Of a DNA stretch of 25,577 nt, positions 7,601-13,650 are shown piece by piece. The stretch covers positions 1 through 25,577 of the forward strand of contig JAEDFA010000023.1 of the NCBI GenBank assembly GCA_016293005.1, written 5' to 3'. The notes under the pieces were generated by a model that did not search any database, was not told where the DNA came from, and was given only the letters and a program-made list of their open reading frames with translations. Made by a program: the position numbers and the translations under genes. Every line of letters starts with the position of its first letter. Within the stretch, counting starts at the first letter, position 1. This DNA comes from Treponema sp. (GTDB lineage Bacteria > Spirochaetota > Spirochaetia > Treponematales > Treponemataceae).

Positions 7601-8634
7601 GTCTTGATAAACTTTACGGACCACTTCCTCCAAAAGATGAATATCTTCGTTCAAAAATTGAGGATGTAAAAGAAATGCTTGAAAGGGCAGTCAGAGCCGA
7701 CAAAAAAAATCCGGAAGCCCTTTACAATCTTTCACGCTATTATATTCAAGTGAACAGTGTAAATGCTGCAAAATCAACTTTAAAAAATTCTATTGACGCG
7801 TATAAAGTAAAATCCGTAAGAAAGCGAAAAGATATTTACAACGAAATCGATGCCCACAGACTTTTAGGCGAGCAGTATGTATTTGAAAAATCTTTCCTCG
7901 ATGCAGAAGAAATTTATTCAAGAGGATTAAAAATCTTTTCTGAAGAACATAGTGCAAGCGGTCTTGAAGCAAATAAAAATATTGGAAAACTTTATGCCGA
8001 CCAGGGAGACATCGATTATTTTGTAAAAGGAAATATGGATTTTGCGCTTCAAAATTACATGGATTCAATCGATTCAGGAAATGACACGCCGCATATCCGT
8101 TACAAAGTGGGTTACATTCAGTATGGAAAAGAAAATTATTCAGAAGCGCTCGGTTCATTCTTGAAAACTGGCGAACTTTATTCAGAAGACACAAATTTAT
8201 TATTCGCAATGGGAAATGCTTTTTCAAAACAAGGCAATTTCTATGCTGGCGAAGGGTATTTTAAACAGCTTATGGATATCCTTGAAGAAGAAAAATCCAA
8301 CAGAAGACTTTTATTTCCACAGTCAAAGTTGAGTGATTTTTCTTTTGTAGATTTGTACATGAAAGCTTCGAACAATTACGGTGTTTTGCTCTTCAATCTT
8401 GCAAAACGCACTGGAGACAGTACTAAAAACGGAGAAGCCTTAGCTCAATTCCAGAAGTCGCTAGTTGCATGGGATTCAATTTCAAGAAATCAGGAAACCA
8501 TGAAAAGGCTTGAGGGCAGTAATCTTGCCGAACAGAATATAAAATATATTTCAAAACCGCTTTCAAAGTATGAACCTGCGCTTTACACAGAAATTTCAAA
8601 GACTTTAACAGATGAAAAAGGACTTGTAAAATGA
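4687..8634 (+). CDS. flcA: Periplasmic flagellar collar protein FlcA-like TPR protein
   Basis: This 1315-residue protein has three parts. Residues about 1-50 are a conserved-looking head (MPGLKQLQKFN, later DDFVLGLPE). Residues about 50-640 are a very acidic, serine-rich, low-complexity tract with repeated DFx[I/L]P-like motifs. After a helical segment (about 655-750), one transmembrane span near residues 757-781 (FIAAVAGAFLYLITIFVIYGIY) leads to about 530 residues of tetratricopeptide-like helices. The architecture fits FlcA (Borrelia BB0326), a TPR protein needed to build the spirochaete-specific collar and recruit stators. Topology would put the acidic arm in the cytoplasm and the TPRs in the periplasm. 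A weak GGA precedes the ATG by about 6 nt. The last codons overlap the next gene by ATGA. The FlcA name is from architecture and recalled family resemblance. A different TPR membrane protein is possible. Confidence 0.65.
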   Translation: MPGLKQLQKFNTDILSLGNEATLRSSRGEKPLTVPIPKSVKDIDDSDDFVLGLPEVEPEQIQEVSQNTDDEDFSDIMGTSSPKTSPEIEKKPSLDFSSILSGVAPESVSNEEPDLSMFMEPVDEEVQETVEEPEEIPLSDLSLDDLLNSEGFDGSTGEAKDETEELNAIENEPLENIFSSEQESDANSSINKPSDIKPSEASSPIDTLLSGFENGKDSSLQNLQPEEELKNQTEDVSQNSESIPDSLLPQDSSDSLNLNQASSSSDFERPDFTLEDSNKSDSQAQDSLFQNPFPSEFEDLNFDESLPTKEDLEDDFVLPEESDFEKSLSGEDLDSIIEKTGSFSLDDLSPESQGSNENVSSDDFSIPSDLENPPEEKTSQSESQDFSIPQSKEDVQNENKNSQDFDGIDFSLDNIEEYNPSNEDSNEDSNEDAFAEQKSASQDISDFDLDSSLEPVSESQENLSSDFDLPKETSGDLEPKDISSGTEFTDAALSDNAFDISSSDLDEIVLDDKNPDFNLSDDNFDVSALESEFSPDISESKKETEPEPLELAPEESGFDSFENLEDDSSLEELKPSEDEKIESFDTSGIENFDFDIPETDSQIKESQDFALGSSDDFALDNGDFEIPGYSDVDIVQENKNGKIKVPVKNDDSPKEKNTLSDEEYKRFLKNLSSYPLNVRIAVEELIVKDEFTDDAEFEIVQKVLKKVSARQLASELEKMLDISLPVPRDFERRSAEEYEAYKSSFQYQLKNKIIPGTFIAAVAGAFLYLITIFVIYGIYRPVKANSVYKEGYLLLQNDEFPQAEQKFNFAGKYKKIKKWYYKYSDSFRDKKQYLRAEKIYKKTLEDFNFDKKAGLNYAKMMLYEQENYEKAEEIVKRDVLEHHINDNDAYLLLGDIYLEWGTEKEPSKLEDAFAVYSDLIQRNGANDVYWGRQMKYYVRTDKLEQVLMLKPNFMAREKSLDSSGWTELSGYCLDKLYGPLPPKDEYLRSKIEDVKEMLERAVRADKKNPEALYNLSRYYIQVNSVNAAKSTLKNSIDAYKVKSVRKRKDIYNEIDAHRLLGEQYVFEKSFLDAEEIYSRGLKIFSEEHSASGLEANKNIGKLYADQGDIDYFVKGNMDFALQNYMDSIDSGNDTPHIRYKVGYIQYGKENYSEALGSFLKTGELYSEDTNLLFAMGNAFSKQGNFYAGEGYFKQLMDILEEEKSNRRLLFPQSKLSDFSFVDLYMKASNNYGVLLFNLAKRTGDSTKNGEALAQFQKSLVAWDSISRNQETMKRLEGSNLAEQNIKYISKPLSKYEPALYTEISKTLTDEKGLVK
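5947..5982 (+). repeat. Three perfect 12-bp tandem repeats inside the flcA-like gene
   Basis: TCAAATGAAGAT occurs three times head to tail, encoding a run of SNED units within the acidic low-complexity arm. Its length is a multiple of three, so copy changes would lengthen or shorten the arm without a frameshift. Confidence 0.9.
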
Positions 8635-9254
8635 AACAGCGTTCTTTCGACTACGGAATTGAGCTAAAAAAAAGACGCAACAGCCTTTTTAAAGAATTGT
8701 TTAGAAAAACCATTCACCTTTTAAGTGCATTTGTTCCGCTTTTTTTAAGGTTAAATTACTCATTTACGATTTTTCTTCTGATTTTTGCCCTTATAATGTA
8801 TTCTGTCTGTGAGTTTTTGCGCTTAAAAGGAGTTGAAGTTCCTGTTGTTTCAAAAATTACGGAAGTTGCTTCAAGAAAACGCGATGAAAATAAATTCGTT
8901 TTAGGACCGGTAACTCTTGTTATAGGAATTTTAATCTGTTCGCTTTTGTGGAAAGAAAATTTTATGGCTGTAAAAATCGGAATTTTTTCTCTTTCATTTG
9001 GAGACGGTCTTGCAAGTCTTTTTGGAAAACTTTTCGGGAAACAAAAAATTCCGTTCGCTCAGGGAAAAACAGCCTGCGGAAGTCTTGCATGTTTTGCTGC
9101 CGTGTATATTTCTTCGTTTGCAGTCTGTCAAAACTGTTTGTATTCGTTCTGTTTTGCATTTTTTGCGATGATTCTTGAAATTTTCCCGTTAAAAGATTTG
9201 GATAATATTTTGATTCCAGTTCTGCTCGGTGGATTTGCTTTTTTTCTGCTTTGA
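8631..9254 (+). CDS. CTP-dependent lipid kinase-like membrane protein (SEC59/DGK1/phytol kinase family)
   Basis: The product has 207 residues and about six membrane spans. It carries signatures shared by dolichol kinase, yeast Dgk1 and phytol kinase: RKTIH (25-29), GDGLASLFGK (124-133), GKTACGSLACF (145-155) and LEIFPLKDLDNILIP (182-196). These enzymes use CTP to phosphorylate a lipid alcohol such as diacylglycerol or a polyprenol. The substrate cannot be read from sequence. Phosphatidate cytidylyltransferase relatives share part of the fold and are the main alternative. The start overlaps the flcA-like stop as ATGA, with AAGGA about 9 nt upstream, so translation is coupled to that gene. It ends tail to tail with the leftward neighbour, leaving 3 bp. 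Confidence 0.75.
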   Translation: MKQRSFDYGIELKKRRNSLFKELFRKTIHLLSAFVPLFLRLNYSFTIFLLIFALIMYSVCEFLRLKGVEVPVVSKITEVASRKRDENKFVLGPVTLVIGILICSLLWKENFMAVKIGIFSLSFGDGLASLFGKLFGKQKIPFAQGKTACGSLACFAAVYISSFAVCQNCLYSFCFAFFAMILEIFPLKDLDNILIPVLLGGFAFFLL

Positions 9255-9257
9255 TTT

Positions 9258-10070
9258 TTAATCCCAAAGATATTTTTTGTGAAGTTCTCTAAGAAAAATT
9301 ACAGTTCCCGTTATAAGAAGAATTGTTCCTCCTAAAACTGAAATTAAAAGTGCCGTTGTACATAAGATTTTGTATCCGACTGCAAGAAGAAGAAATCCAA
9401 GAGGCATCTTTGACTTTGAATTTTCTGAAAAATTGTTTTGCAAAATCGAAATGAAAGTTATGAGCGTAAAAAGTCCCCAAAAAATTAAAAACTGCTTTTC
9501 AAAGCCGAATTTCAATCTGCATGTTACAGTCATTTTTTCTGATTCAAGCGGAACTGTAACTGCAATTAGCGCTGAAATTATGAGTAAAATTGTTAAATTC
9601 CGTTCTACATTTTGCCTGTGTTCTGGAAGATTCTGAATTGAAATGTATAAAAGTGAAAGAGGCGAGAGAACATGAGAAAATAAAACAAGTCGTGAAATTA
9701 CTGATGTGATTTTTGAATATGAGTCGTAGAGATTTAAGCAGGGAACAAAAATCCTTACAAATTCGAAAAGAATTGAAAAAAGAAAAAGTGAAAAATAAAT
9801 TATTTCTGAACTTTGCGTTTTTTCAAATTGAACTGATATATAAAATAATGATGTGATTACATAAATGAGCATAATAAATACGCTTGAAATTGTTGAATAA
9901 ACTGTTGGCGTTAAAAAGAAAAAATTTGAAATCTTTACAGAAAAACTAGCGGGAAAATCGTTTATGCCGTGATAAATTTTTATTCCTGTGAAAAAAGCTG
10001 ATGCGACTAAAATTGTGATTGAAAGCATTGTAAGACAAAGTAAAATTCTATTTCTGACTTTGATAATCAT
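9258..10070 (-). CDS. Multi-spanning membrane protein of unknown function
   Basis: This 270-residue protein is almost entirely hydrophobic, with about seven predicted membrane helices. The spans lie near residues 7-28, 60-82, 90-110, 124-148, 157-175, 195-213 and 226-260, joined by short loops. The N-terminal ends (IKVRNR) and the C-terminal HKKYLWD are charged. No catalytic or transport motif is recognised. The layout resembles the 7TM sensor regions found in front of signalling domains, but no such domain follows. No Shine-Dalgarno sequence precedes the ATG at 10070. A -10 box (TATGAT) lies 6 nt upstream instead, pointing to a leaderless message. It may stand alone, because its downstream neighbour is convergent. 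Confidence 0.7.
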   Translation of the reverse strand: MIIKVRNRILLCLTMLSITILVASAFFTGIKIYHGINDFPASFSVKISNFFFLTPTVYSTISSVFIMLIYVITSLFYISVQFEKTQSSEIIYFSLFLFSILFEFVRIFVPCLNLYDSYSKITSVISRLVLFSHVLSPLSLLYISIQNLPEHRQNVERNLTILLIISALIAVTVPLESEKMTVTCRLKFGFEKQFLIFWGLFTLITFISILQNNFSENSKSKMPLGFLLLAVGYKILCTTALLISVLGGTILLITGTVIFLRELHKKYLWD

Positions 10071-10076
10071 TTTAAA

Positions 10077-10105
10077 ATCATAAACTTAAAATAAATAATA
10101 GTAAA
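10077..10105 (-). promoter_or_regulatory. Promoter of the 7-span membrane protein gene, starting at the ATG
   Basis: On the minus strand TTTACT (10105-10100), 17 nt and TATGAT (10082-10077) are followed by TTTAAA and the ATG at 10070. Transcription would begin at the start codon. Confidence 0.5.
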
Positions 10106-10172
10106 GACTTTTTAAAATCTGTCGATGATGAAAGTGGACATCTGTTATTTTTTAGATGATTTTGGGGGAAAT

Positions 10173-10964
10173 ATGAAAAAAATATTATTCTGTGCGTTTT
10201 TAATTCTTTCAGTTTTTCATGGTCTTTTTGCCGGAGATTCTGCGGTTTTTGTTGATGAAGGCTTTTCTTCTGACGGAAAAGTGTATGTTTTTGGTCAGTA
10301 CGGAACTACAGATAAAAGTTTTCAAGGGTGGGCTGAACTTTACGCTGTCGACATTGAAAAAAATGATTATATCGACGGTGAATTTTACAGAATAAAGCCG
10401 TCTTCGGTTACTAAAAACAAAAAAGGGAAAGATTTGTACGGTGATTTGGTCGGAAAATCTTATTTTGATTACAAAAAATATAATTTAAAGCATGCGACTG
10501 CTGATAAAGTTTTGTATATTCGTGAAAGTGAGGCAAAAGGAGCAACAGAAGAAATTCTTTTTAAGGATTTTGTAAGTTCTGTGAGTGCGGACCAGGCATT
10601 TTATTCAGTGAAACTTTTTCCGACTGTAAAAGGAAGTGGGATAAATGCAAAATCTTCATTTTATATTGAACTTGTAAAAAAAGACTCTGACGGAAATGTT
10701 CTTGCATCTCAGAAAATTGGAAATCCGCAGATTGAAAGAAAAGGCGTTCTTTCGTATAAAATTGAACGGATTTTGTGTTCAAACGACGGTTCATCGATTG
10801 TTTTTAATATTGAAAAAACTTGTGAAGATAAAACCGGCGTAAATATAAGGTTTATGGTTGAAGCGGCAAAGTTGAGCGATGAGTTTTTCACAAATCTTGC
10901 AGAAAATAAAGATGAGATTTTGAAAGAAGAAAATGAAGTCCACGATTTTATTGACGCAAAATAA
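10173..10964 (+). CDS. Secreted DUF2259-like protein
   Basis: The ATG at 10173 follows GGGGGAA by a few bases, a clear ribosome site. It is preferred over an upstream in-frame ATG near 10125 because it opens a standard signal peptide: KKI, a hydrophobic core and a probable cut after GLFA at residue 20. The mature part is about 243 residues. It contains FSSDGKVYVFGQYG near its start and GWAELYAVDIEKNDYIDGEF soon after, a pattern I associate with DUF2259, a predicted secreted family of unknown function found in treponemes. The rest alternates beta-strand-like stretches with charged loops. A terminator follows 33 bp after the stop, so it probably ends its transcript. The family name is from recall and less certain than the secretion call. 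Confidence 0.65.
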   Translation: MKKILFCAFLILSVFHGLFAGDSAVFVDEGFSSDGKVYVFGQYGTTDKSFQGWAELYAVDIEKNDYIDGEFYRIKPSSVTKNKKGKDLYGDLVGKSYFDYKKYNLKHATADKVLYIRESEAKGATEEILFKDFVSSVSADQAFYSVKLFPTVKGSGINAKSSFYIELVKKDSDGNVLASQKIGNPQIERKGVLSYKIERILCSNDGSSIVFNIEKTCEDKTGVNIRFMVEAAKLSDEFFTNLAENKDEILKEENEVHDFIDAK

Positions 10965-10996
10965 GATTCATTTACGCTGATTTATAAAAAAGAAAG

Positions 10997-11029
10997 GCAG
11001 TGATTTTTTTCAAGTCGCTGCTTTTTTTT
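10997..11029 (+). terminator. Intrinsic terminator
   Basis: GCAGTGA (10997-11003) pairs with TCGCTGC (11015-11021), with one G-T wobble and an 11-nt loop, and is followed by eight T. An A-rich run upstream may let it act in the other direction too. Confidence 0.85.
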
Positions 11030-11050
11030 GTTTTAAAATAAATTTAAAAA

Positions 11051-11081
11051 TTGATTTTCTTTCGATATTTTTAAGTATAAC
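11051..11081 (+). promoter_or_regulatory. Possible promoter for the lipoprotein gene
   Basis: TTGATT (11051-11056) and TATAAC (11076-11081) are 19 nt apart, longer than ideal. If used, it gives a leader of about 175 nt that contains the dyad elements at 11113-11160. Confidence 0.35.
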
Positions 11082-11112
11082 AAAAAATTAGAATTTTTCT
11101 GCACTTTTTTTT

Positions 11113-11160
11113 GCCGAAACCTGCATTTCGACGGCTATTTAAACTATAGAGAGTTTAAAT
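11113..11160 (+). other. Two adjacent dyad elements in the lipoprotein gene leader
   Basis: The first is an imperfect stem: GCC plus GAAA (11113-11119) against TTTC (11126-11129) and GGC (11133-11135), with a 6-nt loop and a 3-nt bulge. The second is a perfect inverted repeat, ATTTAAACT (11137-11145) and AGTTTAAAT (11152-11160), with a 6-nt spacer. They lie about 100 bp before the start codon. They may fold in RNA or be protein-binding sites. No known riboswitch class is recognised. Confidence 0.55.
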
Positions 11161-11262
11161 GCTCTTTTGGGATTGTAAGAATCAAACGGTTTTTACGAAT
11201 TTGTATTTTTTTTTCGTTGAAAAAAGGTACAGGTTTTCCCGGTAGTTTTTGGAGGCCTTTTT

Positions 11263-12360
11263 ATGAAAAAAGTCTGTTTAAAATCGGCAGAAATTCTGTC
11301 AATTGTATTTTTTGTCCTTATGTGGTTTTATCCTGTTTCTTGTAAAGTAAATGAAGAAGGGATAAAAATAGTTCCTGTAGAAGAATCTTCTCCTGAAATT
11401 AATGAGTATTCGGTAAATTCGTCAGATAATATTTCAGTGTATTTTTCTAAAAAAGTAAGTGTAGTTGAATCAAAAATTTTTGATGAAGAAGAAGATTTTT
11501 CCCATGAAGTAATTTCTCAAGACGCAGAAGAAAGTGAAAATTTATGGAAAATCGATTTTGTATTGAATGAACCGTTAAAAGCCGGAAAAAATTACGAACT
11601 TTATGGAATCGTAGAAGATGAAACTGGAAATACCCTGACTTTTTCACTTCCGGTTTCAGGTTATAACGAGAGAATTCCTTCTTTAAGAATCACTGAAGTA
11701 AGACCAATGTATGCAAAGACTTCGAAGAGTGTTACTGTTGACGGTGAAAAAAGTAAAATAGATGTTTTCAAGGCAGAATTTATTGAATTTGAAGTTTTGT
11801 CTGACGGAAATCTTTGTTCGGTTGAAATTGTTTCTGCTTACGACGGAGAAGAAAAAAATCTTATGCTTCCAGATGTAGAAGTGAAACAAGGTGAAATCGT
11901 TGTTGTTCATCTTAGACTTTGTGAAGGCGAGACGGGAGGAATTTCTGAACTTGAAGATGACATTACGCTTTCAACCGGATATTATTCTTCGGATTTTGCA
12001 CGCGATATCTGGTTTTCAAATAGTGATTCTCATTTAGGCGACAAACAGGATGTAGTATTTTTACGCGATTCACAGACTGGAAAAATTTTAGATGCAGTTT
12101 TGTATTCTTTGCAGGCTGAATTGTCTTGGAAAAATGATTCTATGAAATCTGCGATTGATGAGATTAAAAATCAGGAAAAGTGGAATTTCATTAACGAGGA
12201 AGACATTTATTCTATGGAAAATGCGTACGATGTTACAGGCATAACAAGTACAAAATCATTTTATAGAATAAAAGAAGAAAGTGCTCCTGATAGCTGGGTT
12301 TTGTCTTTGGCAAGCAAGGAAACTCCGGGAGAAATTTCAGAAGAATTAAAAAAGCTTTAA
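11263..12360 (+). CDS. Outer-surface or periplasmic lipoprotein with Ig-like and lamin-tail-like regions
   Basis: The product has 365 residues. A positively charged start (MKKVCLK), a hydrophobic stretch and the lipobox-like YPVSC (cysteine at residue 27) indicate a lipoprotein. The spirochaete lipobox is loose, so this fits. Residues about 40-130 (INEYSVNSSDNISVYFSKKV, then LKAGKNYELYGIVEDETGN) resemble bacterial Ig-like domains that follow the pattern of effect, strength and change of an element. From about 142, LRITEVRPMYAK and EFIEFEVLSDG resemble the lamin-tail (LTD) fold seen in secreted bacterial proteins. No enzyme motif is seen, so adhesion or envelope structure is inferred. GGAGG 8 nt before the ATG is an excellent ribosome site. 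A long leader with dyad symmetry precedes it. Confidence 0.7.
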   Translation: MKKVCLKSAEILSIVFFVLMWFYPVSCKVNEEGIKIVPVEESSPEINEYSVNSSDNISVYFSKKVSVVESKIFDEEEDFSHEVISQDAEESENLWKIDFVLNEPLKAGKNYELYGIVEDETGNTLTFSLPVSGYNERIPSLRITEVRPMYAKTSKSVTVDGEKSKIDVFKAEFIEFEVLSDGNLCSVEIVSAYDGEEKNLMLPDVEVKQGEIVVVHLRLCEGETGGISELEDDITLSTGYYSSDFARDIWFSNSDSHLGDKQDVVFLRDSQTGKILDAVLYSLQAELSWKNDSMKSAIDEIKNQEKWNFINEEDIYSMENAYDVTGITSTKSFYRIKEESAPDSWVLSLASKETPGEISEELKKL

Positions 12361-12396
12361 GGATTTTTAGAAAGAAAAAAATTTAAAAATTATCTG

Positions 12397-12423
12397 TTGA
12401 AACTGAATGATTTGTGATAAAAT
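12397..12423 (+). promoter_or_regulatory. Promoter of the fliG-like gene, predicted leaderless
   Basis: TTGAAA (12397-12402), a short 15-nt spacer and TAAAAT (12418-12423) end 7 nt before the ATG at 12431. The spacer is short, so this is weaker than the ndk case, but no ribosome site is present to support a leadered start. Confidence 0.4.
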
Positions 12424-12430
12424 ATTTTAT

Positions 12431-13639
12431 ATGACTTTCAATGATTTGCGAAAAAATGCTTACAAATCTTCAGTTTCTCAAAATGTAGCGCCAAAAAAAA
12501 TCCAAGTTCAAAAAGAAGATTTGTCTAGTCAAAAAGAAAAATCAAAAAAAGAAAAACATAAATCACAAAACCCTGAATTAAATGCCGCATCCGATGCTTT
12601 AGTTTCAGGAGGTCTTTTAAAAGTTCCTGTTTCAAAAAAAGAAGCGGACGGAAGAGATAGTGTTTATAGGCGTGTTGCAAAATTTCTTCTTATAATCGGA
12701 GTCGATGAAGCGGCAAAAATTCTTCCGCACCTTACAGAAGAACAAACAGAAAAAATTATTCCAGAAATTGCTTCAATTAGAAGTGTAAGTTCTGAAGAAA
12801 CCAGACAAATTCTAGAAGAATTTGAAACTTTATTAAAAAATGCTCGCGAAGGCGGTGGAATCGATACTGCCCGTGAAATTTTAAGAAAAGCGTACGGTGA
12901 AAAAAAAGCAAAGGAATTAATCGACAAGTCAGTTCCATTTCCGCTTGAAAAACCTTTTGAATATTTAAACGATATCGATAATGAACGAATAAATCTTTTG
13001 TTAAAAGAAGAAAGCGTTCAGGTAAAAGCACTGATTCTTTCTCATTTAAATCCTAAAAAAGCGGCTTCTGTTATAAATCTTATGGATAGCAAAGAAAAAT
13101 CTGAAGTTGCTTTCAGGCTTTTAAAACTTGAACCTGTTTCTCCAGAAGTCATAAAAAATCTTGATGAAGTTCTTCATAAAAAAGTGCTCCTTCAGAATTC
13201 TCAAAGAACAAATTCTCTCGATGGAAAAAAGATTCTCGCAGAAATTTTAAAAAAAATGTCTTTCAGCACAGAAAATTCTATTCTTTCAAAAATTTCAACA
13301 GAAGAACCTTCTCTGGCAAATGATTTACGCGAAAGGCTTTTTACGGTTGATGATGTTGTAAATTCAGATGACAGGTTTGTTCAGGAAACTTTGATGATGT
13401 ATTCAAATTACGAAATCGCCTGCCTTGTTTATAAAAGAGAAGAAAAATTTATAAAAAAAATCTTTCAATGCATATCGCAGGGGCGAGTAAGTCAGGTTCA
13501 GGAAGAACTTAATATAAATCAGACTTTTTTAAAATCGGAATGTGATAAAATTTATTCAAAATTTTTAAATACGCTTCGAAACGCTTTTGAAGAAGGAAAA
13601 CTGTTTATAAAAAACCGAACAGACGATGTTTATATTTAA
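12431..13639 (+). CDS. fliG1: Divergent FliG paralogue (FliG1-type flagellar switch protein)
   Basis: This 402-residue protein has a lysine- and glutamine-rich N-terminal tail (about 1-75), then FliG-like helical domains. LLIIGVDEAAKILPHLTEEQTEKII (86-110) matches the FliG N-domain pattern. INLLLKEESVQVKALILSHLNPKKAASVI (187-215) corresponds to the middle domain, where the family motif EHPQ is ESVQ. DDRFVQETLMMYSNYEIACL (313-332) and FQCISQGRVSQVQEEL (345-360) match the C domain. Aligned by eye to E. coli FliG, Asp288 and Asp289 become Glu358 and Glu359, while Lys264 and Arg281 fall on Tyr334 and Gly351. FliG forms the rotor ring that meets the MotA stator. Spirochaetes have two, and this divergence suggests FliG1. 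The ATG at 12431 is preferred to one at 12407. M16C follows after 11 bp. Confidence 0.7.
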   Translation: MTFNDLRKNAYKSSVSQNVAPKKIQVQKEDLSSQKEKSKKEKHKSQNPELNAASDALVSGGLLKVPVSKKEADGRDSVYRRVAKFLLIIGVDEAAKILPHLTEEQTEKIIPEIASIRSVSSEETRQILEEFETLLKNAREGGGIDTAREILRKAYGEKKAKELIDKSVPFPLEKPFEYLNDIDNERINLLLKEESVQVKALILSHLNPKKAASVINLMDSKEKSEVAFRLLKLEPVSPEVIKNLDEVLHKKVLLQNSQRTNSLDGKKILAEILKKMSFSTENSILSKISTEEPSLANDLRERLFTVDDVVNSDDRFVQETLMMYSNYEIACLVYKREEKFIKKIFQCISQGRVSQVQEELNINQTFLKSECDKIYSKFLNTLRNAFEEGKLFIKNRTDDVYI

Positions 13640-13650
13640 AAAGGAAAATT

